A stretch of DNA of 64,000 nt from Chitinophaga qingshengii (GCF_014529935.1 NZ_JACVFC010000001.1:1488001-1552000); one strand, 5' to 3'. Shown: positions 15,994 to 25,544, numbered from the stretch's first letter. A program made the numbers and translations. Notes: generated by a model from the sequence alone, not told the origin.

Positions 15994-17025
15994 ATGTTCA
16001 TGATTATGTTACAGAATGTGCAACGTATTATCATGCTAAGGGCACTGAAACCGGGCGATCTTCTTTGCACTGTTCCTGCTTTCAGAGCGCTGCGGCTGGC
16101 TTACCCCAAGGCGCATATCACACTCGCCGGACTGCCATGCGCCGGGGCTTTCCAGGAACGATTCTCTCATTATATTGATACGCTGGTTCATTTTCCCGGT
16201 TACCCCGGACTACCGGAGCAGGAACCGGATAGCGCCGCATTCGCTGCTTTTATGCAACAGCAGCAACAGGTGCATTACGACCTGGCATTACAAATGCAGG
16301 GCAACGGCTCCATTGTAAACGATATCGTCCGGCAATGGAAAGCTACCTATACCGCAGGTTTTGTACCTACCGGCGAAAGGCCTCCCGGCCCGCTGTTCAT
16401 CAACTATCCCGAACGGCTACACGAAATTAACCGGCATCTTCATTTGCTGGAACATACCGGTATACCGGCTACAGACACTATGCTTGAATTCCCGCTGACA
16501 TCAGCAGATAAAAGGGCTTATGATGCGCTGGCATTAGGCATGGGTGGGTTTGAATACATCTGTATCCACCCCGGCGCCAGTGTGGCAGCCCGGCAATGGC
16601 CTCCAGCCTACTTCGCCGCCATAGCCGATTACCTCGCCAGCGATGGCTGGAAAATTATCCTTACCGGCACGGCACAGGAAAAACAGCTGACAGCGAAAGT
16701 AAAAGGATATATGCGGTTTCCGGTTATTGACCTCGCAGGAGGCACTTCATTAGGTTGTATGGCGCAACTGATCCGGAATAGCCGCGCCCTGGTATGCAAC
16801 TGCACGGCCATATCCCATATTGCCGCTGCGATGGCCACACCCAGCCTCGTCATCAGCATGGATGGAGAACCACACCGCTGGGCCCCGCTCAATCACTATC
16901 TTCACCGTACCATTGACTGGACCCAACAGCCTACCATGGAACATATTTACCGGTTGGCCGATGAACTGATGGCACGTACCAACTATCGCCAGCCCTCCTT
17001 TACACCAACTGTAATACCTTGTTGA
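15994..17025 (+). CDS. Glycosyltransferase family 9 (heptosyltransferase-like)
   Basis: 343 residues from ATG 15994; ATGs at 16000 and 16006 are also possible. GT-B fold: N-terminal RALKPGDLLCTVPAFRALRLAYP, the typical GD-LL-T-P-ALR start of ADP-heptose:LPS heptosyltransferases, and C-terminal YICIHPGASVAARQWP (nucleotide-sugar pocket), IILTGTAQEK, DLAGGTSLGCMAQLI and CNCTAISHIAAAM. It should add a sugar to a surface glycan or lipopolysaccharide core at the inner membrane. The gene survives a deletion that removed most of its upstream neighbours. Confidence 0.88.
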   Translation: MFMIMLQNVQRIIMLRALKPGDLLCTVPAFRALRLAYPKAHITLAGLPCAGAFQERFSHYIDTLVHFPGYPGLPEQEPDSAAFAAFMQQQQQVHYDLALQMQGNGSIVNDIVRQWKATYTAGFVPTGERPPGPLFINYPERLHEINRHLHLLEHTGIPATDTMLEFPLTSADKRAYDALALGMGGFEYICIHPGASVAARQWPPAYFAAIADYLASDGWKIILTGTAQEKQLTAKVKGYMRFPVIDLAGGTSLGCMAQLIRNSRALVCNCTAISHIAAAMATPSLVISMDGEPHRWAPLNHYLHRTIDWTQQPTMEHIYRLADELMARTNYRQPSFTPTVIPC

Positions 17026-17112
17026 CCGCCTGTAACACATTTTCCAGCCGAAAGGCCTGATAGATGCTACCGCACTGAAAAAATCAAGGCAAGTCACAAA
17101 TAGCCCGGGCAT

Positions 17113-17412
17113 TTATTCGCGGTGAAATACTTTCCTGAGTTCGTCCTTCGCTTCTTCCAATACCTTCTTCTGTTTTTCAGGAAGATTTTTGCCGGCCCTG
17201 TTGATATAAAAATTCAACATAGACATGGCCGACTGATAAGGAGTACCTTTACGACGATTGCTGCGGCTGGCGGAGCGTTTCAGGGAAGCGGCGATCTCCG
17301 CAGGATCGGTGGATTTAAAAATGCCGCCTTTCAGGTCCATGGCATTACTGGTGCTGGTTACCCGGGCCGACCATTTCCGTTTGGGGCGGGAAACTTTTCT
17401 TTTTGTTGTCAT
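17113..17412 (-). CDS. DUF3175 protein
   Basis: 99 residues, full length for DUF3175. The family block is clear: KWSARVTSTSNAMDLKGGIF, then PAEIAASLKRSASRSNRRKG, PYQSAMSMLNFYINRAGKNL and a C-terminal KKVLEEAKDELRKVF. Very basic, small and soluble. Function unknown; similar proteins occur in stress or DNA-associated settings in many phyla, but this is only a loose association. Single gene. Confidence 0.88.
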   Translation of the reverse strand: MTTKRKVSRPKRKWSARVTSTSNAMDLKGGIFKSTDPAEIAASLKRSASRSNRRKGTPYQSAMSMLNFYINRAGKNLPEKQKKVLEEAKDELRKVFHRE

Positions 17413-17647
17413 GATCTGTTTTTTTTAACACCATACAAAAAAAATGCCCCGGCAGTACCGGTTCTGTTAACCGTTTAATAACATCCCTCTCCCGGCCAGG
17501 ATTACCGGGCCATTTTCCCCTCTTCCCATTCCTTCATTGCCATCGATTGGAAAAAGGATTACTTTTTTACTATCTTGGAAACGGGTATGTGCCAAACAGC
17601 CACCCACGTTATGTTGTATTATTGTTGATCATATCACTTTGTGCGTC

Positions 17648-18214
17648 ATGAATACAGATGTTTTGAAAGAACAGGATTACTGGACCAGATTTCAAAACGG
17701 AGACCCTGTTGCCTACCGGCACATCTATGAAAAACACTGGGATAAGCTGTTTAATTATTGTTACCAGGTGATCCCGGATGCAGACGATTGTAAAGATGTG
17801 ATGCAGGACTACTTCACCCAGCTCTGGCAGCACCGGGCAGCGTTTCCGGTACCGGACCGCACCGAAGCTTTCCTCATGACCCTGCTTAAATACCGGGTCA
17901 TTGATGCGCTGCGCAAAAAACATATCCGTCATAAACATAGTCTTCTGTTTAAAGCCCTCCAGGATGCTGAAGGCACGGATGCCTATGCCCCGGTGCTATT
18001 CCGGGAAGAACTCGAAAAGTTCCATCAATATTTCAGTGAATTACCGGAGAAACTCCGGAGCGTATTCCGGCTGCATTACATCGATGCGCTCTCTGTGGAA
18101 GAGATCGCCACTCTTTCCTCCAAATCCAGCCAGACCGTACGTAACCAGCTGAACATAGCCTCCGGCAGGCTGCGGGCCCAGCTGAAAGACAGTCTTACCT
18201 CCCTGTTACTGTAA
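17648..18214 (+). CDS. ECF-type RNA polymerase sigma factor of PUL 1
   Basis: 188 residues from ATG 17648 (MNTDVLKEQDYW); an upstream in-frame ATG at 17537 would add 37 residues with no family likeness. Sigma region 2 (HIYEKHWDKLFNYCYQVIPD, DCKDVMQDYFTQLW) and region 4 with its helix-turn-helix (LPEKLRSVFRLHYIDALSVE, SSKSSQTVRNQLNIASGRLR). Bacteroidota SusC/FecR-linked sigma factors switch on a glycan locus when the FecR partner is signalled. The expected FecR gene is not adjacent: an HxlR gene and a hydrolase gene lie between (19603 is the FecR). Confidence 0.9.
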   Translation: MNTDVLKEQDYWTRFQNGDPVAYRHIYEKHWDKLFNYCYQVIPDADDCKDVMQDYFTQLWQHRAAFPVPDRTEAFLMTLLKYRVIDALRKKHIRHKHSLLFKALQDAEGTDAYAPVLFREELEKFHQYFSELPEKLRSVFRLHYIDALSVEEIATLSSKSSQTVRNQLNIASGRLRAQLKDSLTSLLL

Positions 18215-18216
18215 GG

Positions 18217-18564
18217 TTACGGGTGTTCAATACCATATTCCTTCATGAGTTTCTTTCCATAGCGGATGAGTGTTTCCACCACCGGAAGCGCCTCCTTTCC
18301 CTTTTCGGTAATGCTATACTCCACTTTAGGCGGCACAGCGGCATACACCTGCCGGTGTATCAGTCCGGATGCCTCGAGGTCTTTCAACTGCGTGGTCAGC
18401 ATTTTATGCGTGATATGCGGAATATCTTTTTTGAGTTCGCCATAGCGCAGGGTCTTATCCCGCAGACGCCATAGAATAGGCATTTTCCAGGTACCTCCTA
18501 TATGAGACAAGGCGAACTCTATAGGGTTATAATAAACTTTTCCGTCGTGCTGAAATTCCGGCAT
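18217..18564 (-). CDS. HxlR-family transcriptional regulator
   Basis: 115 residues, full-length winged helix: NPIEFALSHIGGTWKMPILW, LRYGELKKDIPHITHKMLTT, QLKDLEASGLIHRQVYAAVP and a wing PKVEYSITEKGKEAL. Many HxlR proteins sense electrophiles through an N-terminal cysteine; this one has no cysteine at all, so it must use another signal. Divergent from the alpha/beta hydrolase at 18672, which is its likely target. Convergent with the sigma gene, two bases away. Confidence 0.9.
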   Translation of the reverse strand: MPEFQHDGKVYYNPIEFALSHIGGTWKMPILWRLRDKTLRYGELKKDIPHITHKMLTTQLKDLEASGLIHRQVYAAVPPKVEYSITEKGKEALPVVETLIRYGKKLMKEYGIEHP

Positions 18565-18588
18565 ATGTGTATCAGTCCAATTCTTTCC

Positions 18589-18621
18589 TAAAAGTAAGTA
18601 TTACACAAAAAAGTACATACT
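18589..18621. promoter_or_regulatory. HxlR/hydrolase divergent control region with two short palindromes
   Basis: Two palindromes, GTAA-GTA-TTAC (18594-18604) and AGTA-CA-TACT (18612-18621). The first overlaps a minus-strand -7-like box TACTTTTA (18589-18596) in front of the HxlR gene. The second lies about 22 bases upstream of a plus-strand -7-like box CAAATTTG near 18643, where a -33 element would sit. The layout suits autoregulation plus control of the hydrolase gene. Confidence 0.4.
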
Positions 18622-18671
18622 ATCAGCGATAGATCATAAAAATCAAATTTGCATAAATAATTTTATAAACG

Positions 18672-19535
18672 ATGGAAAAAATCAATCTGGCGGCCTTTAG
18701 AAAAGAACTGGAAGAGGCGGCCACCCGATGGTCAAAAGAAAAAATGCCGGTTAAAGATGTAACAGACAAACAAATACACCAGGATTTGTCCATCAGGATT
18801 TACCGGCAGCAAACCACTCCTGAAAAATTACCGGTACTGCTTTTCCTGCATGGCGGTGGTTGGGTAAGAGGCAATTTACAGACACATGATGACCTATGCC
18901 GTCAACTGGCTGCCGGCGGGCATTTTATGGTGATATCTGTAAATTACCGGCTGGCGCCGGAACACCCGTTTCCTTATGCCATCAACGACGCTTTCACCGC
19001 TCTGCAGTGGATAATTGCGCATGCAGATGATATCCGGGCAAACGCAGGCAGCATAGCGGTAGGCGGCGACAGTTCCGGAGGCAACCTCGCCATAGCCCTC
19101 TTGCAACAGGCAATGGAAAACGACATTACCCTGAAGGGACTGGTAGTAGCCTATCCACCGTTAAACTACCAATTCGACACGCCCTCCTATATTCAGTATG
19201 CGGAAGGGTATGGCTTAACGAAAGACCTGATGAAACAACTCTGGGATATGTACCTGGGTGATGTTACCCATGCAAAGAACCGTTTGGCCTCCGTGATACA
19301 AAACGATTTTTCCGGCTATCCTCCCACCTTAATCATTGGATCGGATAAAGATCCGCTCCACGAGGACGGCAGGCAGTTATTCAACAAAATGGTACTGGCC
19401 GCCGTGGCCGTTACCTATTCTTTTTACCCGGGCACCCGTCATGCCTTTCTGTTAAGAACCGCGATAGAAAAAGCCGCCACTACGGCGCAACAGGAAATCA
19501 TCGGTTTTCTGAAAAACAAGATATTCATCTCCTGA
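18672..19535 (+). CDS. Alpha/beta hydrolase (hormone-sensitive lipase family)
   Basis: 287 residues. HGGGWVRGN (oxyanion HGGG motif) near 58-66, nucleophile elbow GGDSSGGNLA near 137 with Ser, the acidic residue in DKDPLHEDG near 236 and the catalytic His in GTRHAFLLR near 264. Family members are carboxylesterases acting on short acyl esters. No signal peptide, so cytosolic. Divergently paired with the HxlR regulator, a common pairing. It sits between the sigma and FecR genes of PUL 1 but shows no functional tie to them. Confidence 0.9.
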   Translation: MEKINLAAFRKELEEAATRWSKEKMPVKDVTDKQIHQDLSIRIYRQQTTPEKLPVLLFLHGGGWVRGNLQTHDDLCRQLAAGGHFMVISVNYRLAPEHPFPYAINDAFTALQWIIAHADDIRANAGSIAVGGDSSGGNLAIALLQQAMENDITLKGLVVAYPPLNYQFDTPSYIQYAEGYGLTKDLMKQLWDMYLGDVTHAKNRLASVIQNDFSGYPPTLIIGSDKDPLHEDGRQLFNKMVLAAVAVTYSFYPGTRHAFLLRTAIEKAATTAQQEIIGFLKNKIFIS

Positions 19536-19602
19536 AAAAAAAATTTCCATCGGAATGGTTATCTGTATGCCGGCATACGACTAAGCTACAGAAACCGTTT
19601 TC

Positions 19603-20646
19603 ATGGGGCAGGATCAACCAACATCAGACATATTATACCAACTGATAGAAAAATACCGGCGGGGCGACTGTAGTCCGCAGGAAACAGCTTTGCTGCTGAA
19701 GTGGCTGGACGCCACCGGACAGCAGTTGCCCCCCGTAGAAGACGCTGACACCCTGCAGCTCAGCACCCGCCTGCGCGGGGAAATATGGGCTGAACAGGAA
19801 AGGTTATTTACCCTACAGGCGCCGGCTCGCTACCGGAAATGGCGTATACCGCTTACCGTGGGAACCGCTGCCGCTGTTCTTGTAGCCGCCCTGTACCGGT
19901 GGCCGCATCCTGCACCTGTTACAGTTCCCATCGCACAATCTGCCGGTGTATCCGCTCCGGTGGCTCACGATTCTGTTATCATGAATACCAGCGGCCATAA
20001 GCACCTGCTGCGGCTGCCCGACGGCACCGCCATCACTTTATGGCCACGTTCTACCCTGCACCTGCCGGTACCCTGGCCCGCCGCCGGCAAAGACATACGG
20101 CTCAACGGGGAAGCGCTGTTTGAAATCGCTCCCGATGCACATCACCGTTTTAGTGTCAATACCAAACGGTTTACCGCTACCGTGTTAGGAACCGTGTTTA
20201 AAATCATTGCCTACGACAGTGCCGCTACCGGCAGGCTACAGCTGATATCCGGCCGTGTGATGGTACACAACCGCCAGGAAAAAACAGCGCCGCTGTACCT
20301 GTCGCCCGGCGATAGCTATCATGCCGGCAACAACGCACAACGCCTGCTCCCCGCAGAGAAAACAACACACGCTCTAAAGGCTGTTGCTCCGGAGGAAGGT
20401 TCCTTCGTTTTTAAAGACAGTATATTTCACTTTAACAATACACCGCTAAACAAAGTATTTAATGCTATCAGCCATCAATACGGTATATCCATAACTTATG
20501 CGTCCACACTGCAATTGCAGCGGAGAAAATATACCGGCGACATCAAAACAACCAAATCATTGGATGACATACTGGTAACACTGGCTGCCCTGAATGACCT
20601 GCACGTAGATTCAACAGCCAGCGGTTATTTCATCAACAAAAAATAA
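19603..20646 (+). CDS. FecR-family anti-sigma factor of PUL 1
   Basis: 347 residues. Cytosolic N-terminal anti-sigma part (1-80), one membrane helix (about 85-105, IPLTVGTAAAVLVAALYRW), the periplasmic FecR domain (HLLRLPDGTAITLWPRSTLH, LNGEALFEIAPDAHHRFSVN, TVLGTVFKIIAY) and a C-terminal DUF4974/STN-like domain (NTPLNKVFNAISHQYGISIT). It would hold the sigma factor until a SusC-type transducer signals. The cognate sigma gene is probably 17648-18214, now 1.4 kb upstream. Confidence 0.93.
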   Translation: MGQDQPTSDILYQLIEKYRRGDCSPQETALLLKWLDATGQQLPPVEDADTLQLSTRLRGEIWAEQERLFTLQAPARYRKWRIPLTVGTAAAVLVAALYRWPHPAPVTVPIAQSAGVSAPVAHDSVIMNTSGHKHLLRLPDGTAITLWPRSTLHLPVPWPAAGKDIRLNGEALFEIAPDAHHRFSVNTKRFTATVLGTVFKIIAYDSAATGRLQLISGRVMVHNRQEKTAPLYLSPGDSYHAGNNAQRLLPAEKTTHALKAVAPEEGSFVFKDSIFHFNNTPLNKVFNAISHQYGISITYASTLQLQRRKYTGDIKTTKSLDDILVTLAALNDLHVDSTASGYFINKK

Positions 20647-20669
20647 AAATACGCTACACCATGTATCAT

Positions 20670-20686
20670 CTTCCCCCGCGGGGAAG
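20670..20686 (+). other. Short strong hairpin between FecR and SusC genes
   Basis: CTTCCCC-CGC-GGGGAAG, a perfect 7-bp stem with a 3-base loop, without a T run. It lies 23 bases after the FecR stop and 29 before the SusC start, so it may set different transcript levels for the two genes by processing or attenuation. Confidence 0.45.
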
Positions 20687-20715
20687 CAAGATTGTATTGT
20701 CCTAAAACTACACAT

Positions 20716-23700
20716 ATGAAGCTAAGACTACCTCCTTTGGCACTGGCCTTATTACTACTACTCCTGTTGCCCTGGCGATCGTTACAGGCGCAGGATAAAA
20801 CAGCTATTAAAGGGCTGGTAACAGACGATAAAAATGTTGCCCTGCCCGGAGTGTCCGTAGAGATATCCGGTAAAATAGCCAAATACAAAGCCGCTACCGT
20901 CACCGATGAAAGCGGTCTCTTTACTTTCCGTAACCTGCCGGACAACAATTACATCCTGACGTTTTCGTACATAGGTTACAGTAAGAAAGTGGTGGACAAC
21001 TACCGCTACAAAAAAAACGAAGTGCTGACACTCTCCGTTGAGCTGACACCGGAAGCCTCTACCCTCAACGATGTGATGGTAGTCGGTTACGGTGCCGTCA
21101 GAAAAAGAGACCTGACCGGTTCTGTAGAAAAAGTAAACATGAAAGACGCTATGAATGCGCCTGTCCGTTCCTTTGAAGAGTTCCTGGCAGGCCGTGTCGC
21201 CGGCGTACAGGTCAGTTCTGTAGACGGCCAGCCCGGATCCGCCATCAACATCGTGATCCGTGGTAACAACTCTATTTCGCAGGATAACTCTCCACTCTAC
21301 GTGATAGATGGTTTCCCGATCGAAAATCCGGACAACAATGCCCTGAACCCGGAAGACATAGAAAACATCGAAGTGCTGAAAGACGCCTCCGCTACCGCTA
21401 TCTATGGCGCCCGTGGCGCTAATGGCGTCATCATCATCTCCACTAAAAGAGGTAAGGAAGGTAAACCAACCCTCACTTTTTCCACCACCTACGGATGGCA
21501 ACACAACCTGAAAAAGATAGACCTGATGTCGCCCTATGAATATGTGCGTTATCAGCTGGAAAGAGACGACAACCCTACTGATACTACCAGTCCCACTGCC
21601 ATCTACCTCCGTGATGGCAAAACACCGGACTCCTACAAATCCGTAAAAGGCATCGACTGGCAGGACATGATGTTCCGCGACGCGCCCATGCGCAGCCATA
21701 ACCTGTCGCTCTCCGGTGGCAACAAATCCACCCGTTACGCTATCTCCGGTTCGGCCTATGACCAGCAGGGCACCATCATTAACTCGTATTACAAACGGTA
21801 CCAGGGCCGGGTACGGCTGGACCAGGAAGTCAACAAAAGACTGAAAGTAGGTATCAATATCAACTACAGCTATCTGCTGCGTTCGGGTATCAGTCCCTCC
21901 CCTGCCAGCAACAGCGTGGCCACCGGTCTGCTTTATGGCGTATTCGGTTCTGCCCCGCTCAACGCGCCACAGTCCGGCCCCGGCCTGGAAGAGGAACTCT
22001 TCGACGACAACATCGACATCGGGCAGGATTATCGTATCAACCCGGTCATCAACCAACGTAACCTGCAACGGAGAAACATCTCTAAAGTACTTACCGCCAA
22101 TGGTTTTGCAGAGTATACCATCCTTCCTGAACTGAAACTGCGTGTAAGCGGTGGCGTAGACAACAGCCTGGTCCGTTATGAATCGTTCAACAACTCCCAG
22201 ACACTGTATGGCAGCAAAAGAACTACACTGGGCGCTACTTATGGCGTTAACGGTTCCATCAGCTTCTCCGGCAGCGATACCTGGCTCAATGAAAATACCC
22301 TTACCTGGAACAAACGGTTCCGGAAAAAACACAGTATCAATGTAGTAGCCGGTATGACCGAACAGGGGGGCAAAACCTCCACCTATGGCTTTGGTTCCGG
22401 CAACCTGCCCAACGAAAGCCTGGGCCTTTCCGGTCTGGATGAAGGCACCCCCATGCCCAGCGCCACCCGCGCCGCTACCTCGCTGTGGAATATGGTGTCT
22501 TTCCTGGGAAGAGTGAATTACAGCTATCAGTCAAAATACCTCTTCACGCTTTCCTATCGTGCAGACGCTTCTTCCAAATTTGCGGAAGGCAACCGTTGGG
22601 CCTACTTCCCTTCCGGCGCGGTGGCCTGGCGTTTTTCCGATGAAAAATTCATGAAAGGGCTCTCCGTTCTGTCCGATGGTAAACTGCGCCTCACCTACGG
22701 CCTCACCGGCAACAACCGTGTAAATGATTTCGCGTACATGGCTACTTACGGATTGCCTATCGGCAGCACCTATATTTTCAACAATGCCTATCAAAGCAGC
22801 ATGATACCGCGCACTATTGCCAATCCCAACCTGAAGTGGGAAACCACAGCGCAACTCAATGCCGGATTGGACCTTTCCTTCTTCCGAAACCTGTTATCCG
22901 TTACCGTGGACGTATACCGTAAACGCACCAACGATTTGCTGCTGAATGCCAGCATGCCCACTTCTACCGGTTATGCAGCTGCCTACAAAAACATCGGCAG
23001 TATGCAAAACCAGGGCCTGGAGCTGGCTATCAGCGCCACACCGGTGAACAAAAAGAACTTTACCTGGAACAGCAGCTTCAACATCTCCTTCAACCAAAGC
23101 AAGGTGCTTTCCCTGACGGAAGGACAAGAAACGATCACCGCTGCCGTTTCCTGGGACAATAACTGGTCCTCTCTCCCTGCCTATATTTCTAAAATCGGGA
23201 TGCCGCTGGGTAACATCTATGGGTTCATCTGGGATGGCGTATACGGCTACGACGACTTCAACAAAACCACCGGCGGCGGTTACATCCTCAAAGACAATGT
23301 GCCCACCAACGGCAATACCCGCGGCCTCATTAAACCCGGTGACATCAAATACCGCGATATCAACGGCGACGGCGTAGTAAACGCTTCCGACTATACGGTT
23401 ATCGGCAGGGGGCTGCCTATCCATACCGGTGGTTTCAACAACAGCTTTACCTACAAACAGTTTGATCTGAACATCTTTTTCCAGTGGTCTTATGGTAACG
23501 ATATCCTGAACGTGAACCGCCTGCTGTTTGAAGGCAATATCTTCAAACGCAGTTATCTCAACCAGTTTGCCAGCTACGCCGACAGATGGACGCCGACCAA
23601 CACCAGCAGTGACATGTTCCGGGTAAATGGTTATTATGGCGGCGGATATTCCTCCCGCACTGTGGAAGACGGCTCCTATCTCCGTCTGAAAACGCTGGCG

Positions 23701-23913
23701 CTGGGATACAACCTCCCCAGGAATATCACCTCCCGGCTTAAGATCAACAGCCTGCGTATCTATGCCGCCGCACAAAATGTAATCACCTGGACCAAATACA
23801 AGGGCATGGACCCGGAGGTGAGCACCTTCAACTCCGTGCTGACGCCGGGCTTCGATTATTCATCGTATCCCCGTTCCAGGACTATCACCTTTGGTGCCAA
23901 CCTGTCTTTCTAA
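20716..23913 (+). CDS. SusC-family TonB-dependent outer-membrane transporter of PUL 1
   Basis: 1065 residues from ATG 20716; an in-frame TTG at 20692 is not needed. Signal peptide (1-23), carboxypeptidase-regulatory-like domain (about 27-115, IKGLVTDDKNVALPGVSVEI), TonB plug (VVGYGAVRKRDLTGSVEKV, PLYVIDGFPIENPD, IYGARGANGVIIISTKRGK) and a C-terminal 22-strand barrel ending TITFGANLSF. It imports oligosaccharides caught by the SusD partner, which starts 21 bases downstream. No STN signalling domain is present at the N-terminus although FecR and sigma genes are linked. Confidence 0.95.
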   Translation: MKLRLPPLALALLLLLLLPWRSLQAQDKTAIKGLVTDDKNVALPGVSVEISGKIAKYKAATVTDESGLFTFRNLPDNNYILTFSYIGYSKKVVDNYRYKKNEVLTLSVELTPEASTLNDVMVVGYGAVRKRDLTGSVEKVNMKDAMNAPVRSFEEFLAGRVAGVQVSSVDGQPGSAINIVIRGNNSISQDNSPLYVIDGFPIENPDNNALNPEDIENIEVLKDASATAIYGARGANGVIIISTKRGKEGKPTLTFSTTYGWQHNLKKIDLMSPYEYVRYQLERDDNPTDTTSPTAIYLRDGKTPDSYKSVKGIDWQDMMFRDAPMRSHNLSLSGGNKSTRYAISGSAYDQQGTIINSYYKRYQGRVRLDQEVNKRLKVGININYSYLLRSGISPSPASNSVATGLLYGVFGSAPLNAPQSGPGLEEELFDDNIDIGQDYRINPVINQRNLQRRNISKVLTANGFAEYTILPELKLRVSGGVDNSLVRYESFNNSQTLYGSKRTTLGATYGVNGSISFSGSDTWLNENTLTWNKRFRKKHSINVVAGMTEQGGKTSTYGFGSGNLPNESLGLSGLDEGTPMPSATRAATSLWNMVSFLGRVNYSYQSKYLFTLSYRADASSKFAEGNRWAYFPSGAVAWRFSDEKFMKGLSVLSDGKLRLTYGLTGNNRVNDFAYMATYGLPIGSTYIFNNAYQSSMIPRTIANPNLKWETTAQLNAGLDLSFFRNLLSVTVDVYRKRTNDLLLNASMPTSTGYAAAYKNIGSMQNQGLELAISATPVNKKNFTWNSSFNISFNQSKVLSLTEGQETITAAVSWDNNWSSLPAYISKIGMPLGNIYGFIWDGVYGYDDFNKTTGGGYILKDNVPTNGNTRGLIKPGDIKYRDINGDGVVNASDYTVIGRGLPIHTGGFNNSFTYKQFDLNIFFQWSYGNDILNVNRLLFEGNIFKRSYLNQFASYADRWTPTNTSSDMFRVNGYYGGGYSSRTVEDGSYLRLKTLALGYNLPRNITSRLKINSLRIYAAAQNVITWTKYKGMDPEVSTFNSVLTPGFDYSSYPRSRTITFGANLSF

Positions 23914-23934
23914 ACCGTATAAAGCAATTGAACC

Positions 23935-25533
23935 ATGAAACGATATTTTCTCTACAGCATATTCCTTTGCCTGGGGCTTTCCGGTTGTAAGAAATTCCTC
24001 GGCACCCAGCCAACGGATTTCCTGACGCCCGATGATTATTACAACACCGAAAGTAAACTCATGAGCGCACTGGCAGGGGCCTACCAACCGCTGTCATCCG
24101 CCGCCCTCTACGGCGATGCCATGTTCTTTTACCTGGGTTGCGGCACCGATGAATGTTTCCGTGCCACCGCTTCTTCCACCAGCGGCGCCTGGGTGTATAA
24201 CTACGACTATACGGAGCCTTATGTCAATGGTATGTGGGCAACCCTTTACGTGGGTATTGAGCGTGCCAACCAGCTGATTAAAAACATCGATCTGGCCCCC
24301 ATGGACGATACCAAACGAAAAGCCATCCTGGGAGAAGCGCTGTTTTTAAGAGGCTATTATTACTTTATGCTGGTGAGCACCTATGGTGATGTACCGCTGC
24401 AAACCAAGCCCACCGCCTCTCCCAGCGACATTACCCGTCCACGTACCCCGGCCCGGGAGGTATATGCCCAGATACTGGACGATATGCAGAAAGCAGAGAA
24501 CTACGTGTATACCTCCACCAGCCTGGGCTACAGCAGCCGTGTCAGCAAAACTGCCGTAGAAGGTGTTCTCGCCCGGGTATGCCTTACCATGGCCGGGTAC
24601 CCGCTGCTGGACAACAGCAAATACGCCGATGCCCTGAAATGGGCATCCAAAGTACAGGCCTCCGGTGAACATTACCTGATTTCCGCAGCTGTCAATCCCG
24701 ACGGCGATAACAACAGCGGCTATAGCCAGGTGTTCGTCAACGAGATGCAGGAAAAATACGATGTCCATGAAACCATGTGGGAAGCCGAACAGAAAGGTAA
24801 CCGCACCGACGGCTACACCTCCAACGGCCGCCTGGGCAATGATATCGGCATCGGCTATACGGCCCCTAACTACGCCGATTCCGGCTACTGCTACGGTACC
24901 GTCCGTATTACCGAAAGGCTCTATAAACTGTACGGCAAAGGGGATCTTCGCCGGGATTGGAATATCGGCGCTTTTTCCTACAATGCAGCCGGCGCCCGCG
25001 TATACTACGCCGCCAATAAAATCTATGACCGCTGCGCTGCCAAATGGCGCCGCACCTACGAAACACTGACACCAAAAGATAAAAACTATACCGGCACCAA
25101 CTTCCCGCTGCTGCGCTATGCCGATGTGCTGCTGATGCTGGCAGAAGCAGAAAACCAGGTCAACGGTCCTACCCAAACAGCGTACGACGCCATCAATATG
25201 GTACGCAGACGGGGTTACGGCTTGCCGGTCAATACTCCCAGCGCAGTGGCCGATCTGCCGGCGGGCCTCGGTCAGCAAGCTTTTCTCCAGGCCATACAGG
25301 ATGAACGCGCCCGGGAGCTTTGTTTCGAAACATTCAGAAGACCGGACCTGATCCGCTGGGGCATTTTCATCCCTACCATGAAAGCAGTAGCAGCAGAATT
25401 TAAAGCCTATAACGGCACCTACGCCTATGGCGCTATCGCCGGCAACAATGTGTCCGAAAAACATCTGCTGTACCCGATTCCCAGCAACGAAATTTCCGTT
25501 AACAAAGCAGCCGTGCAAAATCCCGGCTGGTAA
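23935..25533 (+). CDS. SusD/RagB-family glycan-binding lipoprotein of PUL 1
   Basis: 532 residues. Lipoprotein signal with lipobox LSGC (cysteine about 18), then KKFLGTQPTDFLTPDDYYNT, the TPR-like helices of SusD (RANQLIKNIDLAP, ILGEALFLRGYYYFMLVSTY GDVPL) and the C-terminal RPDLIRWGIFIPTMK ... LYPIPSNEISVN ... NPGW signature. It forms the lid of the SusC barrel at the cell surface and binds the glycan. Confidence 0.95.
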   Translation: MKRYFLYSIFLCLGLSGCKKFLGTQPTDFLTPDDYYNTESKLMSALAGAYQPLSSAALYGDAMFFYLGCGTDECFRATASSTSGAWVYNYDYTEPYVNGMWATLYVGIERANQLIKNIDLAPMDDTKRKAILGEALFLRGYYYFMLVSTYGDVPLQTKPTASPSDITRPRTPAREVYAQILDDMQKAENYVYTSTSLGYSSRVSKTAVEGVLARVCLTMAGYPLLDNSKYADALKWASKVQASGEHYLISAAVNPDGDNNSGYSQVFVNEMQEKYDVHETMWEAEQKGNRTDGYTSNGRLGNDIGIGYTAPNYADSGYCYGTVRITERLYKLYGKGDLRRDWNIGAFSYNAAGARVYYAANKIYDRCAAKWRRTYETLTPKDKNYTGTNFPLLRYADVLLMLAEAENQVNGPTQTAYDAINMVRRRGYGLPVNTPSAVADLPAGLGQQAFLQAIQDERARELCFETFRRPDLIRWGIFIPTMKAVAAEFKAYNGTYAYGAIAGNNVSEKHLLYPIPSNEISVNKAAVQNPGW

Positions 25534-25544
25534 ATTTACTCTTC

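Noticed and set aside
20782-22332. 516-codon open frame on the minus strand inside the PUL 1 SusC gene
   Set aside because: Antisense shadow of a strongly coding SusC gene; the product has no recognisable domain. The same holds for minus-strand frames at 24346-25518 and 28584-29423.
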